From: Bog-473 sp963824195
GTDB lineage: Bacteria > Actinomycetota > Acidimicrobiia > Acidimicrobiales > RAAP-2
Assembly: GCA_963824195.1 (NCBI GenBank)
Contig: CAWGOJ010000010.1
Span: 1-64,000 of the forward strand
Direction of reading: 5' to 3'
Length of the DNA: 64,000 nucleotides
A program made the translations under genes and the position numbers. Every line of letters starts with the position of its first letter. Positions within the stretch are counted from its first letter, which is position 1. A model generated the notes under the pieces. That model was not told where the DNA came from. It worked only from the letters and a program-made list of their open reading frames with translations, and did not search any database. This document shows, piece by piece, positions 18,413 through 26,022 of the stretch.

Positions 18413-20045
18413 AGTGGGTCCCCAGAGCGGGCGGCGTCGGCCGCGAGCCACGTCTGGTAGCCACCGTCGAGGTTGCGGGCCTTCATCCCGAGCTCGTGCA
18501 ACAGCGAGGTCGCGGTATGGCCCCGCTGGCCGACCTCGCAGTAGACCACGAAAGGACCGTCGCCGACGCCCGCAAGGTCCTCACGTAGGGAGTCGAGCGG
18601 CAGGTTGATGCTGTGAGGGATCGACCCGTGGGCGTGCTCGTCGGAGTACGGACGTCGATGAGGGTCCAGCCCTGGCGAGGACGTCGTCGAGCTCGTCGGG
18701 CTCCACGACGTCGCACTCTCCGGACAGGACGTTCTCGGCCATGTACCCGAGCATGTTGACCGGATCCTTGGCCGACGAGAAGGGGGGCGCATAGGCCAAC
18801 TCGAGGTCAGCGAGCGCATCCGCAGGCAGGCCCGCCGCCATCGCCGTGGCGAGCACGTCAATCCGCTTGTCGACCCCGGCGCCGCCAACCGCCTGCGCGC
18901 CGAGGATGGTGCCGTCGTCAGGGTCGAAGAGGAGCTTGAGGGACATCGGCTCGGCGCCCGGGTAGTAGGTGGCATGGCTCATGGGATGCGAGTGGATCGC
19001 CCGGAACCGGTCTCCCGGCTGCCCGGAGACGCCCTTCGTTCCACCCGGTCATGGCGGCGGTCACCCCGAAGACCTTGACGATTGCGGTGCCGAGGGACGG
19101 GGTCGGGCGGACCGTGAGCCCACAGATGTCGTCGGCCACCCTCCTGCCCTGACGATTGGCGATGTTGGCCAGCGCGATGAGGGACGAGCCGCCGCCGATC
19201 GAATCGTGCTTCTCCACGGCGTCACCGACGGCGTAGATGTCGGGGTCACTCGTTCGGCCGGTCTCGTCGACGGCGATCCCGCCGCTCGGTCCAAGGGCGA
19301 GGCCGGCCATCTGGGCAAGCCGGTGTCGGGCCGCACGCCGATGGCGCCGACCACGAGCGTGCCGGCGATCTCCCGACCGTCGGCAAGAACGACGCCCCGC
19401 TCGCTCACTCGGGCTACCGCGACCCCCGTCTCGACGGCGATGCCACGGCTAACGAGCTCGGCGGCAACCAGAATGGCAAGCTCGGGATCGAGCGGCGTCA
19501 GGACCTGCGGAGCCGCCTCGACGATCGTCACGGCGATCCCGCGCTGAGCCAGGTTCTCGGCCGTCTCGAGCCCGACGAACCCGGCCCCGATGACCACGGC
19601 GGTTCGCGGCCCATCCCTCACATCGCCGCCGACCGCTCTGCGTCCTCGACGGTTCGTAAGCCGCGAACTCTGCCGAAGCCCGGGATGGGGGGCGCACCGG
19701 TGCCGCACCGGGACTCAGGACCAGCTTGTCGTAAGGGATCGAGGTGCCGTCGTGCGTCGAGCGGATAGTGACCTCCTGGGCCGCCGGGTCGATCGCCACG
19801 ACCTCGGTGTCGACCCGCACATCCAGGCGGAAGCGATCGAAGAGCCTCTGAGGCGTCTGAAGAAGGAGGTCATCCTCGTCCTCGATGACCCCTCCGACGA
19901 AGTACGGAAGCCCGCAATTGGCGTAGGACACGTGGCCCGACCGCTCGATGACGGTGATGTTCGCCGTCTCGTCCAGGCGCCTCAGGCGGGTGGCGGTCGA
20001 CATTCCACCGGCGACGCCCCCCACGATCACCACGCGCCGGACCAT
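18388..20045 (-). pseudogene. CoA-disulfide reductase with C-terminal rhodanese domain (copy 1), several frameshifts
   Basis: FAD/NAD(P)H pyridine-nucleotide disulfide oxidoreductase that reduces CoA disulfide or CoA persulfide. Read in order on the minus strand: VVIVGGVAGGMSTATRLRR with FAD site and SYANCGLPYFVGG with active Cys44; shift near 19680; TAVVIGAGFVGLETAENLAQ (NAD site); shift near 19320; GDAVEKHDSIGGGSSL; shift near 19010; dimerization domain PGAEPMSLKLLFD; shift near 18660; rhodanese loop VVYCEVGQRGHTATSL. Four single-base breaks, with all domains retained. The copy at 62559 is intact over the same span and very similar, which supports the reconstruction. It overlaps the stop of the preceding rhodanese gene (TGATG). 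Confidence 0.85.
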
Positions 20046-20369
20046 CACTTCGAACCCGCCGTAATCGGGCCGCCCACGGCCCTCCAGGCCCGGAGACCGC
20101 CCCTGACGTTCATCGCGTCCATTCTCGTCGCCCCGGGCTTCCGGGTGGCCGTCCGAGATCTGACCCCGCTGGCAGATTGGCGAGTTGCCGGACCGGCCGT
20201 GGCCAAGGTAGGCACATGTTCGGTCCAGCTGCCCGAGCGGGGTTGAGATGGCGCCAGTGGCGTGACCGCTCGTGAACTCGCCTGGCTCCGGTATGCCGAC
20301 GAGCAGGGGGCCTCCGGCGACCAGAGACATCGCGTACGCGGTGGAAGTCGGATGACCTCTCCCGGACAT
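20045..20369 (-). pseudogene. Single-domain rhodanese (sulfurtransferase), frameshift in the active-site loop
   Basis: About 108 residues from ATG 20369 behind AAGGAG. Rhodanese signature PEPGEFTSGHATGAISTPLG, then PICQ at the catalytic cysteine. After a lost base in the G-run near 20170 it continues as GVRSRTATRKPGATRMDAMN, so the loop reads Cys-Gln-x-Gly-Val-Arg as in active enzymes; it ends RAWRAVGGPITAGSK. It moves sulfane sulfur between thiols. First gene of a pair with the reductase (TGATG overlap), with the CstR-type operator 43 bases upstream. Confidence 0.75.
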
Positions 20370-20411
20370 CGGGTCTCCTTCCCGGGCCCCGGATGGGCTT
20401 TGAACTCCCAC

Positions 20412-20429
20412 TATACCCCTATGGGTATA
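20412..20429. promoter_or_regulatory. CstR/CsoR-type operator TATACCCCTATGGGTATA
   Basis: 18-bp near-palindrome, GC core flanked by ATAC/GTAT, 43 bases upstream of the rhodanese start. It matches five more sites in the window, and the regulator gene lies 260 bases further upstream. Confidence 0.85.
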
Positions 20430-20685
20430 TAGCTGAGACAGGAGGGTCGATGCAGGTCGTCCTACGTTCGAGGCTTCGCCCGACCGATCCAATGGCACCG
20501 GAGGCACCCCCAGATTCGAAGGGTTACTTGCCGGTTGGCACGAGCATGAGACGCTTCGATCATGAGGATCTTTGGGCCTGGGGTTCAGGTCTCCGGCATC
20601 GAGGCTGGGAGCAACGGCACGATCGGACGTTCCCGCCATCCATCCCCCAGGCACGCGCCCGCTTCCGGGCGGCGCGCTCAGGCGC

Positions 20686-20955
20686 TCAGGCGAGCTTCAT
20701 GAACATCTTTTGCACTGTCTCGAGGGGGTATCCGTCACTCTCAGCTTCTTCGGGATTAGCCAGGCAGTAGGTGAGGCCGGCAGCGACAAGGCGGAACCCG
20801 GCTTGCTCGAGCGCTTTGTTTGCCGCAGAGATCTGCGTCACCACGTCTCGGCACTCCCTGCCTTCGTCGAGCATGCGCTCGATCCCCTCGATCTGCCCGC
20901 CGACGCGGTGGAGGCGTTTGCGGATGTCCTCGATGACCTCTTCGGGCAGCTGCAT
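20686..20955 (-). CDS. CstR-like (CsoR/RcnR/FrmR family) repressor, copy 1
   Basis: 89-residue all-helical tetramer-forming repressor. The family's metal-binding Cys-His-Cys set of CsoR is replaced by Cys35-Gly60-Cys64 (EGRECRDVVTQISAA and AAGLTYCL): both cysteines are kept and the histidine is lost. This is the pattern of CstR, which senses persulfide by forming inter-subunit sulfur links, rather than a copper sensor. The surrounding sulfurtransferase and SQR-like genes agree. An operator of the shared type lies at 21001-21018, so it probably controls itself. Confidence 0.85.
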   Translation of the reverse strand: MQLPEEVIEDIRKRLHRVGGQIEGIERMLDEGRECRDVVTQISAANKALEQAGFRLVAAGLTYCLANPEEAESDGYPLETVQKMFMKLA

Positions 20956-21000
20956 GGCCGTCTCCTTGGCTCACGTTCGGGAACGGAATATGCTACATCA

Positions 21001-21018
21001 TATACCCCTACCCGTATA
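21001..21018. promoter_or_regulatory. CstR/CsoR-type operator TATACCCCTACCCGTATA
   Basis: 18-bp site with the same outer TATACCC and GTATA as the others but a less symmetric core; 45 bases upstream of the repressor start. Probable autoregulatory site. Confidence 0.7.
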
Positions 21019-21039
21019 CAGGACCCTGCGATCGGCCGT

Positions 21040-21501
21040 TCAGCCAGCGAGGCGGTGCGCCTGCAGGAACTCTCGCTGTTCGTCGTGCATCTCCTCGGGG
21101 AGCTGCCGGAACCAGTCGAGGCGACCCGGCACGGTTGCCAGCGTCTCGCCTAGAGGGAGGTGGGTGCGGAACGCCAGGCCCACGGGCGAGTCGATGCCCT
21201 GTCGGGTGTGGCTCGGGTACTCGATGTAGCCCTGGAGTTCGTCGATGACGACATCGGCGTTGAGCTCCTCTAGCGCGACCCGGTGGACCGCAGCGCCAAT
21301 GGCTCCGCGAACCGGACCGTTCCTCCGGGGGAGGCTCCATAGGCCATTGCACGGTCCACTGATGCGGCGGGCCAAGAGCACGCCGAGATCCGAGCAGACG
21401 ACGACCTCCACGGTGAGGCGGGGAACCTTCTGGAAGATCGCCTGGTACTCGGCTTCTGGGAGTGGCCCCGTCACGTCGGCACTCACCGGGCCTACTTCCA
21501 T
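21040..21501 (-). CDS. Nudix hydrolase (GDP-mannose hydrolase-like), with a disturbed Nudix box
   Basis: 153 residues. Flanks are clear Nudix: PRLTVEVVVCSDLGVLLARR, GLWSLP, then AVHRVALEELNADV and GYIEYPSH. Between them the expected PGGTVRF-type stretch reads PRRNGPVRGA. Shifting one base there gives LPGGTVRF, and a second shift restores the frame, so two compensating indels (about 21319-21345) explain the odd box. The gene starts four bases after the MshC-like gene, as an operon partner. The substrate is a nucleotide-sugar-like pyrophosphate by family; not certain here. Confidence 0.75.
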   Translation of the reverse strand: MEVGPVSADVTGPLPEAEYQAIFQKVPRLTVEVVVCSDLGVLLARRISGPCNGLWSLPRRNGPVRGAIGAAVHRVALEELNADVVIDELQGYIEYPSHTRQGIDSPVGLAFRTHLPLGETLATVPGRLDWFRQLPEEMHDEQREFLQAHRLAG

Positions 21502-21505
21502 CGCA

Positions 21506-22651
21506 TCACCACGGAGGCGACTGGGTGTATTGCAGGCCCAGGAGGCTCATCAGCTGGCGCAACGTCTCGCCGCGTGCCTCCTTGGCGACGGCCAAGGCCC
21601 GCGGGAGGTCCAGATTATCGAACAAAGCCCGTTGCACCTCCTCGGCCGCCGCTGACGAGCTCCTCGGCTTCGTCTCGAGGATCCGAAGTTCCTCGACTTG
21701 CTGTTCAGCTTGATCGAGTTCGGATTCATCAAACTCCCAGGATTCGTGCCACGGCCGCGACAGGATGATGAATCGGATGGCCGCCGCAGACCAGCGTTCG
21801 AGAAGGTCATGGACGAACACCAGGTTGCCGGTGGACTTTGCCATCTTCTGGCCACCGGCCATCACGGACCCGACATGCATCCAGGATCGGGCGAAGGGCC
21901 GCACGCCAGTGAACGCCTCTGCCTGAGCGGCTTCATAGGCGTGGTGCGGGAAGGCCAGATCGGCGCCCCCGGCGTGCAGGTCTACCGTGGCGCCGAAGGT
22001 CGTGAGCGCCATGGCCGTGCACTCCGCGTGCCAGCCAGGTCGCCCCGGGGCCCATGGACTCGGCCACGCCGGCTCGTCCCCGATCGAGCGGACCCACAGA
22101 GCGGCATCGAGCGGATCGTCCTTGTTCGGGTCGTCCAGGTGACCCCCGCGTTCGCCCGCCAGCAAGACCGCCTCTTTGCGACGTAGTCCCGCGACCTCGT
22201 GGACAGCCCCACCGCGGAAATAGACAGATCCGTTGCGTTCATAGGCAACGCTCCTCGCCAGAAGCTCGACGGCCAGGGCAATGACGCCATCGACGTGGTC
22301 ATGGCTACGGGGCTCGAAGGCCGGACGGGCGATGCCCAACAATTCCATATCGTGCTCGAAACGGTAGGACTGCTGGGTGGCCAACGACCTCCACGGCACG
22401 CCCTGTTCCTTGGCCTGGACGAGCAGATGATCGTCGACGTCGGTGATGTTGCGGCACACCTCGACGGGGTTCCCGGTCAGTTGCAGGACCCGAGCGGCCA
22501 GGTCGGACCAGATGAAGGTGGCGGCGTGACCCAGGTGCGTGGTGTCATACGGGGTAATTCCGCAGACGTAGATGCGCCCCGTACCCAAGATGGGCAACCG
22601 GACGCCGTTGATCCGCACGACGTCGTGATCCGTTTCGTCAGTCAAAGCCAT
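21506..22651 (-). CDS. mshC: MshC-like cysteine ligase (mycothiol biosynthesis) or CysS paralogue
   Basis: 381 residues, class I aminoacyl-tRNA-synthetase fold. It has the HIGH-type motif YDTTHLGHA after CGITPYD, RNITDVDDHLL, the zinc-site region GWHAECTAMAL and FPHHAYE, and the KMSKS-type QKMAKSTGNL. CGITPYD with THLGHA is typical of MshC, which joins cysteine to GlcN-inositol in mycothiol synthesis; canonical CysS has a different lead-in. The C-terminal tRNA-binding extension of CysS is missing. Its place in a thiol/persulfide cluster fits MshC. The alternative is a CysS-type ligase of other function. Confidence 0.65.
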   Translation of the reverse strand: MALTDETDHDVVRINGVRLPILGTGRIYVCGITPYDTTHLGHAATFIWSDLAARVLQLTGNPVEVCRNITDVDDHLLVQAKEQGVPWRSLATQQSYRFEHDMELLGIARPAFEPRSHDHVDGVIALAVELLARSVAYERNGSVYFRGGAVHEVAGLRRKEAVLLAGERGGHLDDPNKDDPLDAALWVRSIGDEPAWPSPWAPGRPGWHAECTAMALTTFGATVDLHAGGADLAFPHHAYEAAQAEAFTGVRPFARSWMHVGSVMAGGQKMAKSTGNLVFVHDLLERWSAAAIRFIILSRPWHESWEFDESELDQAEQQVEELRILETKPRSSSAAAEEVQRALFDNLDLPRALAVAKEARGETLRQLMSLLGLQYTQSPPW

Positions 22652-22804
22652 AGCGCCCTTTCACCTCACGCGGAGCATCTGAATCTTCTCTGGTTGACCT
22701 ACGGCTACCGGTTGTAACCGGAGGCTCGTGAATCAACCCGATGCGGCCGGACACCTTCATCAGCTTCTGGCGGCCCAACGCCCGCACGCCGCGATAGCCG
22801 TCGG

Positions 22805-22948
22805 TCATCGTCCGAACCGACGTCGGCGCTTCGTCGGCGTGCGAGCTGGGCACTGGCACCGGTCTTCTCGAGCGACGTGGCCCAGCACCTGCTCCACGTG
22901 CTTCCCGCACCCCTTCCAGGACGGGCGGCCGCACCGCTGGCATGTCAC
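22805..22948 (-). CDS. Very small zinc-ribbon-like protein
   Basis: 47 residues from GTG 22948: CQRCGRPSWKGCGKHVEQVL, then HVAREDRCQCP and a basic tail. The six cysteines in CxxC, C, and CxC arrangement with the G-C-G-x-H-V-E-Q-V-L core match small actinobacterial proteins of unknown function often found near redox genes. It lies 57 bases after the 48-residue gene and likely shares the SQR-like operon. Confidence 0.65.
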   Translation of the reverse strand: MTCQRCGRPSWKGCGKHVEQVLGHVAREDRCQCPARTPTKRRRRFGR

Positions 22949-23004
22949 TTCGGCACATATACCTATGTCTCTTCCTTCCTATTGGGCGTCCGAGCGGGAC
23001 TCGC

Positions 23005-23151
23005 TCAGCGACGTTCTTTCCGGATGATCTTGAACATCTTCGTGTTGATGGCCAGGAACCGCCCGAACTGGATGAACAGGTTCTTGCGTGCCCTCAGCGT
23101 CTTGTCCGTCGGGAGCGGGGCTCTCGCGACGTCGGCTTCGGTGTCGTCCAT
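23005..23151 (-). CDS. 48-residue basic protein in the SQR-like operon
   Basis: Starts MDDTEADVARAPLPTDKTLR at ATG 23151 behind GGAGAG and ends in an amphipathic, strongly basic helix (FGRFLAINTKMFKIIRKERR). It begins 14 bases after the flavoprotein stop. It may bind the membrane surface or the flavoprotein; this is inference. No known domain. Confidence 0.65.
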   Translation of the reverse strand: MDDTEADVARAPLPTDKTLRARKNLFIQFGRFLAINTKMFKIIRKERR

Positions 23152-23165
23152 CGGACTCTCCTCTC

Positions 23166-24622
23166 CTACTCGGGGATCAGGTGCCAGCCCGGACGAGCTT
23201 TGGCCTTGTAGATGAACATGTAGTGGAGAAGCAGCTTGATCCAGTGGCCGCTCAGGCCGATCTCGCCGAAGGTGTCCCCCAAGCTCCGTCCAGTATTGGG
23301 ATACTTCACCAGGTCCGGCACGACCGGGTACATGGTCATGGCCGCCGCGCTGCCCTGGCGTAGCCCTGACCCGGCCGAGGCGACACACGCCGCCCCCATG
23401 TCCGCCATCGAGGCCGTGTGGATCTGCGCCGAGTCCCCGTGTCGGATCATCTCGGCGATGTTCGTGGCGGCCAGCCTGCCCATGATCCCCGACGGCATGC
23501 CCGTCCGAGGTGGTGACGGGGCGATGACGGTGCCGCTGGGCGATTTCCTCGGTCGTGAGATCTGGTGGGGCGGGGCGAAGGCGATCCCCACGGCGAAGAT
23601 GTTCGGGAAGCGGGGCACCTGGTAGCTATTCGGCCAGTCCTCCGCCCGCCACTCCTCGAACGGCTTGCCCGAGTAGTCCGCGTCGACCTTCATGAACCCG
23701 TTGGGGGCGAACAGCTCGGAACTGATGTCCGCCTCGTCGGCGTCGAACGCTTGGAGATCCACGCCGCGGAACGGAGGGAGCAGCATGGCGAAGTCGAAGA
23801 ACAGCGAGTTCGCCGAACCGTCCAGCTGTTCGTAGTGGACCACGCCTTCCTCGACGCCCGTGACGTGGGCTCCGGTGATGGCCCGGATCCCCCGCTCACG
23901 GAACAGCGACTCGGTCCACAGCTTGGACGTCGTCTGGAACCCCTGCTGGGTGAAGGTCAGCCCACCGACGCCGAAGTCCCCGAGCTCGTACTCGTTGGTC
24001 AGGTAGACAATGTCGGCCAGGTCGCGGACGCCTGCCTGGCGCACCTCATGCTCCACGTTGAACGGTACTCGAAGGCAGCTCCCTCGCAGGTACAGGTCCC
24101 GTGCCCCATCCCGACGACGAGGACCTGACGCTCACCGTTCTTCATCCTCTGGATCGACCCTTGGAGGGCCGCCGAGGCGTCGACGGCATGGCCCGCGGTG
24201 CATACCGAGTAGGAGTGGCCGTCGGGCCCGAGTCCGGGAGTGGCACCGAAGTTGAGCTTCGGACCGGTGGCGTTGACCAGGTAGTCGTAGTCCAGCTCGC
24301 CGTGCTCGCCGACCCTGGCCGGGTCGGTATAGGTGACCTCGACATAGGAGCTTGGCCGCCCCGGCCCGCCCTCGGGATGGATCGCCGTCGCCAGCGCCTG
24401 GTGGAACTCGATCCCCTTGCGCTTGTAGATGGGTGCGAGCTTGAAGGTCACCTGGTCGGCCTTCATCTTGCCGACCCCGACCCAGATGTTCGACGGGATC
24501 CAATTCCACTTCGAGTTCGGGGTGACCACCACGACCTCGTCGAAGGGCGTAAGCATCCGGGTGAGATGGAGCGCCGCCGTATGGCCGGCGATGCCTCCGC
24601 CCAGGACGACGACTCGTGCCAT
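23166..24622 (-). pseudogene. Sulfide:quinone oxidoreductase-like flavoprotein, one frameshift
   Basis: FAD-dependent oxidoreductase of about 485 residues. The N-terminal FAD fold VVVLGGGIAGHTAALHL starts at ATG 24622; NATGPKLNFG and GHGTCTCEGAAFEY (redox cysteines) follow. A single-base break near 24060 leads to HEVRQAGVRDLADIVYLTNE and the C-terminal half with a GIAFAPPH segment and the membrane-facing C-terminus LLLHYMFIYKAKA. The family oxidizes sulfide to persulfide and reduces quinone; type uncertain. A perfect CstR-type operator lies 38 bases upstream, and two tiny genes follow. Confidence 0.8.
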
Positions 24623-24660
24623 GTCAGACCTCCATCTGTCGCTATGCCCCCAGGTTACCA

Positions 24661-24678
24661 GATACCCCTAGGGGTATC
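24661..24678. promoter_or_regulatory. Perfect CstR/CsoR-type operator GATACCCCTAGGGGTATC
   Basis: Exact 18-bp palindrome, the best of the six sites, immediately upstream of the SQR-like gene and downstream of the DsbA-like gene. Confidence 0.88.
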
Positions 24679-24713
24679 AAGCACGACATCGATCTGCCCC
24701 ATCGGGGCCACGA

Positions 24714-25354
24714 CTACGGTCGGGGCTGGGCCAGGCAGCGCGTCAGGAACTCGGTCAGACGCGAGGCGTCCTTGACGATGGACACCCCCTGCGCAGGGTC
24801 CTTGGTGATGTCGAGTGAAGGGCAGAACACGTCGGCGTGACCACAGAAGAAGTGCGGCGAGCCGAGGACGCCACGCCGCACTCCTTCGTGCCAGTCGGCC
24901 AGCACGCCGGCGCGATCGGACTCGTCGGGCATGACGACGCCGACGTCGCGGCCAGGGATTCGAGCGTGGCCCGCTCTGAGATGTCCTGGCCTTCTTCGAA
25001 TAGGGCGTCTCTGAGCGCGAAGCTGACCCGCTCGCCCACCTGGAGGTCGGTCCGATAGGCCCGGTTGGCCAGTGCGAGGGCATCGAGGGTGGAGTTCGGG
25101 AAGCGGTCGACGTCGAAGTGCCGGAACAGCTTCGGGGCGACCTGCTCTCGCAGGTTCTCGGCGTGCTCCCAGGTGACCGCCGGGTCGAGCGGCACGCCGT
25201 TCACCAGCTCGAGCGGCCACGCTCGGACCCAGATCGCCACGTCAGCGCGACCGGTCCGGACGCACTGCTCTTCGATCGCCCGTAGTCCGACGTGGGCGAA
25301 GGGGCACCAGAGGTCGGCGAAGACCTCGATGGTCGGACACGGCGTTTTGCTCAT
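24714..25354 (-). pseudogene. DsbA-like (FrnE-type) thioredoxin-fold protein, one frameshift
   Basis: Thioredoxin fold with helical insert, about 213 residues. From ATG 25354 (AAGGGG upstream): PTIEVFADLWCPFAHVGLRA, which has the FrnE/2-hydroxychromene-carboxylate isomerase-type active region with a single cysteine (WCPFAH) rather than CxxC. After a break near 24955 it continues WHEGVRRGVLGSPHFFCGHA and the normal C-terminus. No signal peptide, so cytoplasmic. Probably the last gene of the MMPL operon (74-base gap). Role with mycothiol or persulfide is inference. Confidence 0.78.
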
Positions 25355-25428
25355 GTTGGCCCCTTTCGAATCAGGGAGTGTCAGCTGGTCCGGCGACTCG
25401 GCCGCGTCGCGCTCTCTTTGGTGGTCAG

Positions 25429-25644
25429 TCAGCTCGCCCGGACAGCCTTGCCGCTGAGTGGCTGCCCGAAGAGAACGTTGAACAGGCAGATGTCGAGTGC
25501 GCCCGCGGCGAGTGGGACCAGGCCGACGACGGCGAGGGCCCACCAACTTCCACCGAGGATCCCACCGACGACGATCAGTGCCACACCGGCAATGATCCTG
25601 ACGGCCCGACCAGCCGTTGATGCCATGAACTTGGAGAATCCCAT
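25429..25644 (-). CDS. DUF2892 (YgaP-type) membrane protein
   Basis: 71 residues from ATG 25644, chosen over an ATG nine codons upstream because GGAG lies before it. It reads MGFSKFMASTAGRAVRIIAG, then two membrane helices (GVALIVVGGILGGSWWALAV, VGLVPLAAGALDICLFNVLF) and ends GQPLSGKA. DUF2892 is the membrane half of YgaP-type rhodaneses; here it is free-standing, next to sulfur genes, in the MMPL/CstR operon. Confidence 0.85.
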   Translation of the reverse strand: MGFSKFMASTAGRAVRIIAGVALIVVGGILGGSWWALAVVGLVPLAAGALDICLFNVLFGQPLSGKAVRAS

Positions 25645-25697
25645 GATCCGTGCTCCCTCTCTCTCGATCATTTCGTTGTTGTTTGGCGTTTTGCTGC

Positions 25698-25967
25698 TCA
25701 CGCCAGCTTCGTGAACATCCGTTGGACCTCGTCGAGGGGATAGCCGGATTCCGCGGCCTCCTCGGGATGCTGGAGGCAGTAGGTCAGCCCGCTGGCGATC
25801 AATCGAAAGCCGACCTGCTCGAGTGCCCTGGTTGCAGCACTCAATTGCGTCACGATGTCGCGACACTCACGGCCTTCGGACAACATCGTCTCGACGGCGT
25901 GCACTTGCCCCCCCGCACGCTTGAGCCGTACGCGAAGGTCTTCGACCACCTCGTCGGGTAGTTGCAT
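25698..25967 (-). CDS. CstR-like repressor, copy 2
   Basis: 89 residues, same length and Cys35-Gly60-Cys64 pattern as copy 1 (EGRECRDIVTQLSAA and ASGLTYCL) but more diverged in the first helix (RLKRAGGQVHAVETML). The lost histidine argues against copper sensing. It sits between the MMPL transporter (55-base gap) and the DUF2892 gene in one operon whose promoter carries two operators. Confidence 0.85.
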   Translation of the reverse strand: MQLPDEVVEDLRVRLKRAGGQVHAVETMLSEGRECRDIVTQLSAATRALEQVGFRLIASGLTYCLQHPEEAAESGYPLDEVQRMFTKLA

Positions 25968-26022
25968 GATGACTCCTCCTTCGTCGTCGTGGGTGACCTC
26001 GTCCGCTCGAAGGTCCCCCGGG

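Noticed and set aside
20686..20955. Copper-sensing CsoR
   Set aside because: The histidine ligand is Gly in all three paralogues, and no copper ATPase or chaperone lies nearby.
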